Shown: positions 1 to 9,275 of the stretch, one piece after another | How positions within the stretch are numbered: position 1 is the stretch's first letter | Layout: each line of letters opens with the position of its first letter | Assembly: GCF_000143415.4 (NCBI RefSeq) | Contig: NW_003314323.1 | Location: forward strand, 438,499 to 502,498 | From: Selaginella moellendorffii | Taxonomy: Eukaryota; Streptophyta; Lycopodiopsida; Selaginellales; Selaginellaceae | Reading direction: 5' to 3' | Length of the DNA stretch: 64,000 nucleotides | The notes under the pieces: model-generated | Database searches by the model: none | What the model was told of the DNA's origin: nothing | What the model saw: only the letters and a program-made list of their open reading frames with translations | Position numbers and translations under genes: made by a program

Positions 1-310
1 TACTAGGTAAGGTATGTTCAACTTTAAATTACTAAAAAACAGTAAAAAGTGACTTGCTTTTGTTTTCTTTTAATTTTGTTATGATATTAATGATGTTGAA
101 GTGATGCCTTAACATTGATATTATTGATGTTAAGATTAGAGTGAGATGAAATGTTTCTTTATAAGCATACTGAAGAAGTTAGATTTTTAATTTGTGGTGA
201 TATAAATAATTAATGATTAATTGGGCTTATTGGAAATTAACATTTTACTTCACTATAACTATACCTTTTATGTCATTTTGCACAGCCAACATTACCACAA
301 CGTTTGCATT
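1..310. other. AT-rich sequence, no gene seen
   Basis: The first 310 bases are AT-rich with no coding pattern, splice signals or recognisable repeat. They probably lie downstream of the decayed GDSL gene that follows on the minus strand. Confidence 0.4.
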
Positions 311-599
311 TCAATGGATTTTCCACCTAGAAGAATCATCCACAAGCCTGGCTATGGAGTGCCGTACAAGGGGACTCTTCCCTGTGGCCCAAACGTGCCC
401 GTGTGACACCTGGAGCAGTCGGTACCTTTCGTATAAAGACACAAGAGAACAAAAACCCCCTGTCAAGGTCAAACGTGCCAACCCGATACATTGGTCCGCA
501 GAGGCCATACCAATGATCCACTCCATCGATCCGTAGAACTTCCTGTCCAATCTCTTTATCTTGGAGTAGAGATCCCGCCAAGCGTCAACCATCTCAGTC

Positions 600-1442
600 T
601 TCTCACGTTTTGTGCTCAACCTCAAAAGCCAGCACCCGGTTGTAAACCCATAGCTGAAGATCCGGCCTCTTTGGCTTGGCCGTAGTTCTTGATCGATCCA
701 TAACGTTCGATCGCTCGTCTCGAAGCCTTTAAACACAAGAAAACCATGGAATCAATCGAGAAAAGAATGAGAAAAACTATGGAATCAATCGAGAAACGAA
801 TGAGAATTTTACCTTAGTTTTTCTTGTTGGTGATGACATCACAGACAAGGTCGTAAGCGTTTGCGTAGGAGAACATCGATCCAGGGAGTTTGGAGTTGAG
901 TTCCAGGATGAGATCTCCAGAGCCGAGTTGTAGTCCAGTGCAAGCTTGTTGGCACTCGGAACACAGCTCCCATCTCTCCGGAGATTGAGCGTGAGCTGAT
1001 ATGGGATGCAGCCGATGGGTCCAACTCCCGTGACAATGATCCTGCGAGCACCCAAGTTGTAAAGCGTCTGGAAAGCAGCAACTTTTAGATGATCACGAGA
1101 ACTTTGCATGGACTTAACTGTGAGTTGCTGTCGGATGAGCTTGTCCTGGAAGGCGTGCGGCGTGAGGTAGGTGAGAGGAACGGGCAAGAGATAGTTATTG
1201 GCAGCGATGGTGACGCAAAAAATGGATTTTACGACGTACTGGCGGGCAGACTCCTCACGAAACATGGATTTGAGCTTGTGCCTGGTGGTTTGGAAGTAGA
1301 GAAGTTGCTTTGACAACGACAATCTTCCAATCTAGATCACAAGAGCAAATCAGACAAACTATGAGGAAAAAACTTGGAAAAACTCACGAAGATCCTTCCG
1401 ATCTCCACGCATAGTTCACACCTTTGGGTGCTACATACGGTG
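600..1442 (-). pseudogene. GDSL esterase/lipase pseudogene (truncated, frameshifted)
   Basis: This is the remnant of a plant GDSL/SGNH hydrolase. Read on the minus strand, about 1442-1381 gives the block-II-like stretch PPYVAPKGVNYA followed by a donor. About 1322-925 gives the middle of the protein, including NNYLLPVPLTYLTP and the family signature ARRIIVTGVGPIGCIPYQ, with a 54-bp intron near 1130-1080. Around 925 the frame is lost: the expected LILELNSKLPGSMFSYANAY continues in another frame to DVITNKKN near 840. A last exon after the acceptor near 732 begins GFETSDRTLW, where functional relatives have GF...ACCG, and then decays. The first exon with the catalytic GDS block is not found upstream, and the C-terminal D..HP block is missing, so the gene cannot give an active enzyme. 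It resembles the two intact GDSL genes at 53-56 kb in exon layout. The 3' limit is uncertain and decayed sequence may reach about 310. Confidence 0.72.
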
Positions 1443-1569
1443 GAGCATGTCGAATTCTAAAACTCTCGCCTGGCAAAACGAATTAATTGACAGAAAATGT
1501 CTCAAGAGCGCTGCAAAACCTCTCGCCAATGTCCATGAAGTCCTGTACGGCTGACCCTGGCAGCTTTTT

Positions 1570-2088
1570 CTATTCAAATTTAATCTCCCAGACCGTGTAT
1601 CCTCTCGTCTCTATGCAAAGTTTTTGTACAGCCAGTCCCGGGATTATACGAGTGTTATAGTCTCCCTGTGTGGTAACCTCTGAAACATCCCTCCTGAACA
1701 CCAGCCAGTCTCCACCCTGAGAAGCAGGTACCTCCCGTTTGGGGGGGATCCAACGCACTGCCATGTGGACAGATCTCCGAAGCACCGGCTGAAAACCGTC
1801 CTCCTGCAGCTCTTCAGTCGGGATGTCAAAGCGCGACTTTGTGTCCGTGTCATTGGTCCAAAGTGGCGGTGCCACTAAGTGAATATGGTGAGCTTGCATG
1901 GCCTTTGACTTTAGCTCTTTCTCCTGTTCCTCTGAGAGCTCAAAGGCATGTGCTGGAGGTTTGTGTAGCTTTTGTTGCCTGCATGCAAATTCCACATTAG
2001 GACCAATGAATGTAAGCAGATGGTTTTCCATGGCTGGAGACTCACCAAACAAGCAGTAAGAAAGCACACTTTGTTTTCCTTCTGTCAT
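1570..2088 (-). CDS. Unrecognised ORF, 172 aa
   Basis: An open frame of 172 codons runs from ATG at 2088 to a stop at 1570. I do not recognise the protein. It is hydrophilic and fairly charged (for example ELSEEQEKELKSKAMQAHH), with no signal peptide, no obvious membrane segment and no metal- or nucleotide-binding motif. Amino-acid use looks protein-like rather than random. It lies between the GDSL pseudogene and the lysozyme gene on the same strand. It could be an exon of a larger gene, a fragment of a domesticated mobile-element protein, or a lineage-specific protein. No clear splice junction linking it to a neighbour was found. Confidence 0.35.
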   Translation of the reverse strand: MTEGKQSVLSYCLFGESPAMENHLLTFIGPNVEFACRQQKLHKPPAHAFELSEEQEKELKSKAMQAHHIHLVAPPLWTNDTDTKSRFDIPTEELQEDGFQPVLRRSVHMAVRWIPPKREVPASQGGDWLVFRRDVSEVTTQGDYNTRIIPGLAVQKLCIETRGYTVWEIKFE

Positions 2089-2237
2089 GCCATGGTATTA
2101 TTGAAAACAAGACATAGAAACATTCAACTAACTCAAAATTATTCTTAAAATGCGTAAGTGACAACCACAACGCGTCCCTGTTCGCCCTGCGTCTGCGCGA
2201 GGTAATCATCCTAGCTGGGCACTTTAATCCAACATAA

Positions 2238-3029
2238 TCAGCCTTTGGCGAGCTTCTGCAGTTGAGAGTAAGGCCCATTAAACACGTTCTGATCGCCAGG
2301 AAACGTTCCCGAGTCGGCGTACTGCCAAAACGTATACACTTTCCAGTTGTAAGGATAAGTGGTCACCATGGAACAATAACAAGCAAGCCAAAATGGGCAG
2401 ACACTGCTAAAGTCCCCATAAGTCCCCACGCATGTGTTATACCAGTCTGCAGTGCTGTAAATCACTGGATAAGCTCCAGTTCCTTGCTTGTAAGTGTTCA
2501 CAAAGTCCTGGATCCACTTCCCCATCTCTGGCTTTCCAAGGTTGTAACATTTTTGCGCTGGAGTACAAGAGCTTCCACAAGATGGATTGTACTCAATATC
2601 CAAAGCTCCAGGAAGTGTTTGCCCGTCTGAAGACCACCGACCTCCATTTGTGAGGAAGTACGTCGCCTGAGTAGCACCATTAGATATGTCCGGACGGCCA
2701 AAGTGATATGCTCCACGGATGAAACCTGCACGGTAAGAACCAACATACTGCTGTGAAAAATATGGGTTTGTGTATCCCGTTCCTTCGGTGGCCTTGATGT
2801 ATGCGAACCTTGCACCGTTGTTGTAGGCACTCGGCCAGTCAACATTACCTTGGTAGCTACTTACGTCCATACCTGGAACTCCAGATCTAGTTTGGAGGAG
2901 AGTGCGACCTGCTGTCAAGCCATGACATTTGTGAGTGTACAAATCTGAAGTGTTGAGTGAGAATGATTGAGCTGGGATCGAGAGAAAAGATAAAAGGAGA
3001 ACTGGAAAGATCAAGCAATGAAACGCCAT
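2238..3029 (-). CDS. Secreted GH25 lysozyme (N-acetylmuramidase), bacterial type
   Basis: This intronless 263-aa gene encodes a glycoside hydrolase family 25 (Chalaropsis-type) lysozyme, a family that cleaves the beta-1,4 bond between N-acetylmuramic acid and N-acetylglucosamine in bacterial peptidoglycan. Residues 1-22 are a hydrophobic signal peptide (FPVLLLSFLSIPAQS). A linker to about residue 50 precedes the catalytic barrel, which starts GVPGMDVSSYQGNVDW. Family landmarks follow in order: FAYIKATEGTGY (76-86), RGAYHFGRP (105-113), LDIEY (143-147), YPVIYS (187-192) and the C-terminal WQYADSGTFPG (236-246). By comparison with family structures, Asp55, Asp144 and Glu146 would form the acidic active site. 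Eight or more cysteines in the mature part suggest disulfides in the apoplast. GH25 is a family of bacteria, phages, fungi and some animals and is not ordinary in land plants; a Selaginella copy has been reported as horizontally acquired. Lack of introns fits that, although other genes here are also intronless. The 3' end is complete. Confidence 0.93.
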   Translation of the reverse strand: MAFHCLIFPVLLLSFLSIPAQSFSLNTSDLYTHKCHGLTAGRTLLQTRSGVPGMDVSSYQGNVDWPSAYNNGARFAYIKATEGTGYTNPYFSQQYVGSYRAGFIRGAYHFGRPDISNGATQATYFLTNGGRWSSDGQTLPGALDIEYNPSCGSSCTPAQKCYNLGKPEMGKWIQDFVNTYKQGTGAYPVIYSTADWYNTCVGTYGDFSSVCPFWLACYCSMVTTYPYNWKVYTFWQYADSGTFPGDQNVFNGPYSQLQKLAKG

Positions 3030-3255
3030 AGCTTGAACTTGGAGACCTTGGAGCTTAATTTCTGCCTAGCTTGAAGTCTTCAAGCCATGCTGTTTTAAAG
3101 AGATTGCAGCTTAATCTTGATTACATTGTAGCACTGACTTTCGGATTTCTGGCCGTTTCTCCAGAAAAAAAATATATATAAAATAAAAGATGAAGTTAGA
3201 CTGAGGGTTTTCGGTACCGGCTAGTTAGCGACCGCTTTCGAGGTTTTAACTTTTT
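3030..3255. other. Upstream region of the lysozyme gene
   Basis: This is noncoding sequence 5' of the lysozyme start codon (the gene is on the minus strand) up to the assembly gap. It should contain the promoter, but no clear TATA box at the expected distance stands out. Confidence 0.3.
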
Positions 3256-3355
3256 NNNNNNNNNNNNNNNNNNNNNNNNNNNNNNNNNNNNNNNNNNNNN
3301 NNNNNNNNNNNNNNNNNNNNNNNNNNNNNNNNNNNNNNNNNNNNNNNNNNNNNNN
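3256..3355. other. Assembly gap (100 N)
   Basis: Exactly 100 N. A round number like this is the usual placeholder for a gap of unknown size, so the true distance between the lysozyme gene and the repeats to its right is not known. Confidence 0.98.
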
Positions 3356-3978
3356 AGTTAGATTGAGGTGTTTTCTGAGTTTGAGATAAGATCAACTGAG
3401 TTTAGTGTTGTCCAAATCCAAAAGTCATGCGCTAGTATATACCCTCAAGATTACTTGTAGTACATATGGGGGATTCCATAAAAAATCTAAGTTGGATTTC
3501 CTAAACTTGAAAAATTTCCACTTTAAAGGATGGTACCTCTTGTTAAAACTTATTTTAATTTGGAATGTGAAGGCCACGTGGCAAGAGAAAAAAGAAAGAG
3601 ATTAGTATTGTTGATAGTAGTGTTAGTAAAGCAGTGTTGCATGTGGGGGGACCTGGGAAAACTCTAGATGCTACATGCAGCCTTTTTGGGCAATTGGGGC
3701 CAGAATGTGTTCAAGTCGACACGGTAGTGCCCCGGGCCCCAATTCAGGGCTTGGGATCCTGTGGGTCAACCTAGGAGGAGCCCTGGCTGTAAATGTAGCA
3801 ACATAAAATAAAAGTTTGGTGGGAAATGAGGCAATGTTACAACTAGTGTGCCCAGAAAAATTAATGAGATGGAATCACTACACCATCCCTCAAGAGGACA
3901 ATCAGGTAACTCAAGGGCACCCACAGCAACATCAAGGGTGAATCTATAGAAAAGTCTAAGGGGAAAGATAATAGGTGA

Positions 3979-4386
3979 AAGTGGATTCAACATTACTATT
4001 GTGAGAATAAATGTTATCGTGATTATCTCCAATGCAAGAAGAAGAGGGAGGATATAAGGCTCAACATTCAGAAGTGGAAGCTTGATATTCCAAGTGGGCA
4101 ATCAAGCTATTGGAATATATCAAGTGATGAACACATCACTCGGAAATTACATCATAACTTCTCAAAAGAGCTCTACAATAAAATGGATCAACACATTCTA
4201 GAGAGTAGAATTGCAGATGTAGATGGCCTTGTTTTTGACACATCAGGACAAAAATTTGCTACTTCTAATGAGCACAATACACCACAAAGTCAGCCCTCAC
4301 AACCCACTAAGTCCTCACAACTATCTAAGTCTTCACAACCTGAAGGTATGCCATTTATATTTGTTTTATGGTTTATAAGCTTCTAA
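3979..4386 (+). pseudogene. Remnant open frame near a Harbinger-like fossil
   Basis: An uninterrupted frame runs from just after a stop at 3976-3978 to the stop at 4384-4386. It reads as a basic, cysteine-containing N-terminal stretch (CYRDYLQCKKKREDIR), then SSYWNISSDEHITRKLHH and a Ser/Pro/Gln-rich tail (SQPSQPTKSSQ). I cannot assign a family. It lies about 400 bp from the decayed PIF/Harbinger transposase, which is on the other strand. Elements of that superfamily usually carry a second ORF for a Myb/SANT-like protein, so this may be its remnant; that is inference only. Confidence 0.25.
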
Positions 4387-4779
4387 TGCATTTTAGATCT
4401 AAGTCAAGAGCCAAAGTCAGCCTCGAAAAGAATAAAGAACAACACCCTAGAAACTAGTTTGAAGAAACAAAGGGGATGGTAAAGATGATAAAGAAAAGTC
4501 AGAAAGTGTAAATAAAGTTTATACAAGATCTTCATAGTCAATCCATAGCAAAGTAGCAAATGATGATTGACACCTTAAGTTCAAAATCACAATAGACATA
4601 AGAGTGCTTGAGTAGTAGTCTATAGGGTGTGAGGGACCAGTTTACTTGTTAAAATGACTTGTTTAAGATGTTGATTAGGAAGAGAATGTAGTTTTTTTTA
4701 ATGGTGCAAACTCAATGCATAATCCATTACAATCTTTCTAAATTTACATTTAGAAGTACTTCCAATGACATTACTTTCT

Positions 4780-5320
4780 TTAGTGTCATAATTTGGATCA
4801 TGATTACTACCATCCTACTCTAAAAACCTATCACCACTGACTATCATAATGTTGTGCATAATAACACAAGCTTTAATGTAGTTAAATTGCATATAAAGAT
4901 CACAAAGTTTCTTGTAACAAACACTTATTTGACTATAATCTTAGTAGAGGAGTGTATGAAATTATAGTTGAAGTAGTTGTCACTAACAAACTTTGTTGGA
5001 AATAAAATAAGCATTCCCACAACAACATCATAGCCACCATTTGTTATTAAATATTTAGTATCTCCAGACCTTGTATGGTAAACAGGACCATTCAATCTCT
5101 CACTACAAGTAATTTATAACTTGAAATTACTTGTGGCCCAAACCCTTTGATCATTTGCAAACTATCAACAATAGCTTGCACTTGTATGCTAAATCATCAT
5201 TTATAATCCCTCCATTCCCATCCATCAAAACCACCTAGAAGCTCTATTTCGATATATATGCAATCAATAACTCTAACACAATTTGGGCAACTATACAATC
5301 TCTAAAAACTATTCTTCACT
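4780..5320 (-). pseudogene. Decayed PIF/Harbinger-type transposase (DDE_Tnp_4)
   Basis: In different minus-strand frames the typical blocks of plant PIF/Harbinger transposases can be read in the right order. First comes YLITNGGYDVVVGMLILFPT (about 5065-5000), matching the family's region around the second catalytic Asp (usually D.GYPLLPWLMTPY). Next is FIHSSTKIIVK (about 4965-4930), matching FN..HSS.R..VE, the region of the catalytic Glu. Last is the ending KACVIMHNIMIV (about 4880-4835), matching the conserved ACVIMHNMIV. Stops and frameshifts separate the blocks, so it is a fossil. No terminal inverted repeats or TTA/TAA target duplication were identified. The first Asp region should lie near 5240-5170 but is poorly preserved. 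Confidence 0.66.
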
Positions 5321-6590
5321 ATTTGAAGTTTTTCCTTTTCTGGCCACCTAATATATATGCTTCTATGCTTTTCCACACTCTCACAAATTTCTTTAATATC
5401 TTGATGCAAGTTGTATGATAACATCCAAACTTTTCTTAAAGTGTAAGCCATGTATCCCATGTAGCTAACTGTTGTAAAGAGACTACATGTTTCACTATAA
5501 AGTTCTTACCTAGAATGTTGCAAAGAGCTTATGGAGGATTTGTACTGAGATCATTGTCTAACAAGTTGCAAAATCAAATGACAACATTAAAACTTGAAAG
5601 TAGCTTTTCCAATGACTTAAATTGACAACCCTCGCATAAGTGTAAAACAAATGCCACCAATACAAACTCCGCTCTTTGATGTACATATTTATAATAAACC
5701 TATCCCTTATGACCTTCAGTCAAATTTCCCACTTAGAAATCCATTAAACACATCATTGAATTCAAATAAATGTGTCATTGATGAGAGAAGAAGCAACAAA
5801 ATTACTTAAAGCCATAGAGGAGTGTATTAAGTATTCCATCATTCCCAATTGCCTTCTTTGAGCTCTCTACTATGCCCTCTTTGCAACGAGTGCTCTATTC
5901 AAATGGTAAAAAATAAATTGAATTAAGGCGTTTTAGAACTTTGGTTCAATAAGAGTTTGTATATTAAGGTTTTGAAAAGGTTGTAACCTTCATTTGCTAT
6001 AGTTTGTTAGTGGATTGGTTGACACTTAGAGTAAATTATTCAATAGAAAATGTGTATAATTGAGGCATTGATGCTACTAACACTTGTGTTAGTGGAAGTG
6101 GCATTGTTTTGTTAAGTGATGAGGAATTTTCCCTAAAATTTATTTTTTCATATGAATTTTTTTATTAATGTTTTGACTTTTTATTAGATTTTGAAGATGA
6201 TTGAAGAAGAATGTAATTACAATATAGATATCTGAAGATATGGTTTTCGTGATAAAATTTTAGATGTTCATTAGCATTTATAGATATTCTTGTTAAATGT
6301 AAGATATATAAATATGTTATTGGATTCTTAAACATGTTATTGGGTCATACAAATTAAGTTATAGATAAGAGGATGTTAGTTGAGTCTTGAAAATTTATAT
6401 TCTTAGATTAAGAGTAATTTTTTTTCTAAAATAGAAAAATTTCCACAAATTTTCTTACGTTTTCCAATAGTAAATCTGTTGATTATTTTATTCAAAAACC
6501 ATTTTATTCTAGAGTTGACTTTGGTTAGTCTAGACCTTAGTAAGTAGTTTATATGATGTTAACTGAAAGGGATGCTAACTTTTAGAGTTA
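5320..6590. other. AT-rich mobile-element debris, no gene
   Basis: This is AT-rich sequence with many stops in all frames. Its left part probably belongs to the same decayed Harbinger element. Nothing else is recognisable. Confidence 0.35.
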
Positions 6591-7097
6591 AAATGTAATG
6601 CACTTTATCTTTCTCCCCTTAAACTAACTGGAAAAGGGGCAATTGCTTGATGAGAGAGCCTTTAATAGCTATTTTATCCCTATTTATCCCTCAAAGTTCT
6701 AAAGATCCACGATGACAGTATATCCAAATTTCATCCCTTAATTATATGTGTTACACTCACCCCCCCTTTAGAAATGTCAATGTCCTTATTGACTATTGAT
6801 TATTGACTAACAACCCCTACTGAGCTAAGGAGAACCAACATCTTCATTTCCGCACTGAATTTACTAATCCTTCCATTGTGTAGATTAGCTATTCCATGTG
6901 AAGCAACTAGTCATCCACCCGTACTGCAATCCCACGGTGGATACCTTCATCCGTAGATACTCTACACAAAAAGAGGACGTACGCATGGATGCCTAATACG
7001 TATGATTTCAAATTTAAGGGTAGGAATATACCTTTCTCAAGGGTATATTATATTTTTAAGTAGCCACTAATCAATGGGAATCAAACTCATGCTATTT
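6591..7097 (-). mobile_element. Putative untranslated leader/internal part of an LTR retrotransposon
   Basis: On the minus strand this sequence follows directly after an LTR end and a tRNA primer-binding site, so it should be the start of the retrotransposon interior. No gag or pol reading frame can be read in it, and the element seems truncated or deeply decayed at its far end. Confidence 0.4.
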
Positions 7098-7109
7098 GCT
7101 CTGATACCA
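7098..7109 (-). other. Retrotransposon primer-binding site (initiator tRNA-Met type)
   Basis: The minus strand reads TGGTATCAGAGC, the standard primer-binding site complementary to the 3' end of initiator methionine tRNA in plant LTR retrotransposons. It begins two bases after the CA end of the LTR (minus-strand GTGCATTACA), which is the expected arrangement. It fixes both the boundary and the orientation of the LTR. Confidence 0.82.
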
Positions 7110-7111
7110 AA

Positions 7112-8500
7112 TGTAATGCACATGGTTTTAACCCTTTATCCTATAGTGATTTACCATAGGGTAACCATGAAGTGGAACCTAACCCTTTGTGTGCCACATG
7201 TCACATGCCATGTGTCCAAAGGATAGTGGTGTGGAACCTAAGTTTTAGGACCTTGGGCCATTGAATGAAGGAACAATGCCAAACTCCCAAGCATGGAACC
7301 AAGGAGTAATGGCATTGGGCCACAGAACAACTCTCGAGCATATAGCTTAAGGAGCAAAAGAATAGGAGCACGGAGCTACTTAAAACAGTCCTAGAGCATC
7401 TAACATCCCAATGCCAGGACCAGCACACAAAAAATGGAGCCAAACGAAGTTTGGTGTTATTCCAGCATACCGGTGGCCTAACGCAAGGACATGGGTATTC
7501 CACTAGCTAATATGGAATGGAATTTGGGCTTAGACCCAAGCCGGACACAAAACAAAGATAAATACGCAAGTGGGAGTTAAATTAGGCCTTAAGTTGGTTA
7601 GCCATGCCCAACCTACCCACTATTCTTACTATACATTTAAAACCCTCTATAGCTCCCCCCCCCGAAGAACACACACTTTGGGTTTTCACCCCAAGCCTCC
7701 TTTAGTACGAAGAGTTAATCTCTGGGACAAGCTTCAAACTTACTAAATATGGAATATCCCTAGATTGCGAATTTGGACACGAGACGAACACCATTGTGTT
7801 TAGGATAATCTTTACATTCTGTAGATGTGCTAAACGAGTGAATCTAGACACTTTTCATAATTAGCATTTGGACTAAAATGAGACTAACACAAAAAGCATG
7901 ATAGCGAGGGTGTTTGGCAGATATTATAAGCTATCATCTAGCGATATTGAGGGACCAAGCTCAATATCACAGGGGTTCTCAACACTAGCAAGTGCAAATC
8001 AACATCATGAGTTTCTCATCACCGTGTCAAGTTTACTTGACAAATGACAACTTAGGATTTCCTTCCTTAGTGCCCTTCCGGTCTAAGTGCACATATGATG
8101 ATTAGTTTCTCAACTAACTTAGGTGGAAACTAATAAAGAGTCCAGCAATACCGACCTTTTGCCATTGTGGCAGTAAGGAAAGAATATCCGAAAGAACTAG
8201 CCAACAGATAACTTTCACATTTGCGACACTCTCTTCCTGTTAGGGAAGATTGATGTCTTCGTCGATGCATACTCCAGTCTAAAATACCGCCAAGGAAACA
8301 ACTCCAGTAAAAGTTTATGGTATTCACACTATGTGAAAAATGCACCAATTTAAATGAATTAAGGTAACCTCTTTGTCTAATGCAGATGCGCTACCAACTT
8401 AGACACCTTTCGGCCGTTGCCAACAAGAAAATGACTAACAGAGTTAGCCACCCTTGCTGCTTTGGGTGTCACCCAGTTTACAAAAGTGTGATATGCCCCT
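7112..8500 (-). mobile_element. LTR of a retrotransposon (family A, reference copy)
   Basis: The left border at 7112 (TG on plus, CA on minus) is set by the adjacent primer-binding site. The sequence is repeated in opposite orientation at 58605-59777 and again, in part, at 60480-61000, 61110-61580 and 62615-63750. Shared landmarks are a stretch giving TTTACCATAGGGTAA-like sequence next to the border, a group of tandem GTGGCA/CATGTGNCA motifs, a short poly-G run near 7660 and the CACAATGGCA motif near 8165. The right border is not exact; similarity to other copies continues to about 8500, so the LTR is about 1.4 kb. Confidence 0.62.
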
Positions 8501-8504
8501 GTTC

Positions 8505-9275
8505 ACAAGGGTATAGAGAGAGAAGCCAAAGGCCCCAACCCTCATGAGCAAAGAAACCAAACCCGTCAATAAGGTTTAAATAAACTACTATAAATAGGCA
8601 GTTAGAGTTGTTTATATGGTCACACCCTTTTAACAAAATAAGGAACATCGACAGAGAGGTGGGTTATGTGATCAGTTGACAGTAGCTACCCCATGACTAG
8701 AGATTTCACCATGCACATGAAGTGCCGAAGTCAGTCTGCCTATACTGGCCCAAACTCAAAGATCAATAGATGGACAGTATCAAGGTCATAGACAATGATA
8801 ACTTAGAGTCTTAATTATCAGTGAATAAATCTTAGATTAGAACATAAAAGTAAGTTATCATCTGATAAACCAATATTAAAGTACAAGAACCACCAAGATG
8901 AGCATGTTTAGAAACATAAGATTCACCATCCAACAAACTCCAATAACAAGTATACCATCAATAACACTTGATGATAAAACTTAACTACCAAAAATTGTAA
9001 ATAATATGCCAAACAATTTACCAAAAACAACTAAAAGAACATAAAGTATCATTGACTGACAAGCAAAATGCTTATGAATGTATCACTCGAAGGAGAAAAC
9101 ATCCAATGTATCAGAACCAACTAGAACAACAATCAACAAAACAGAATGAATGTGGCAATACTAATAAATACGCGTTTATACTAACTATTGCACTAGTCAA
9201 TCCTAATAGATCCCAGTCAACAATACTAAGGAACTAGAATTGCTCAAGTAAACATTAACAACATCCTACCGATAT
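8505..9275 (+). repeat. Dispersed repeat (family B)
   Basis: The segment from about 8510 to 8880 matches 62135-62530 in the same orientation (shared landmarks: AGAAGC..AAAGGCC, TTTACCATGCAC, TTAGAACATAAAAGTA). The segment 9030-9275 matches 63760-64000 (AAAGTATCATT.ACTG.CAAG). In the second locus the two halves are separated by a copy of LTR family A, which shows that B existed as a unit before that insertion. No coding capacity is visible and the element type is unknown. Confidence 0.55.

Noticed and set aside
2262-2653. Plus-strand ORFs opposite the lysozyme gene
   Set aside because: They lack motifs and are complementary shadows of the GH25 frame.
6591-6605. Second LTR border (TGTAATGCAC at 6594, same as 7112)
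   Set aside because: Sequence beyond the ten bases does not match the LTR, and a 3' LTR here would overlap the interior.
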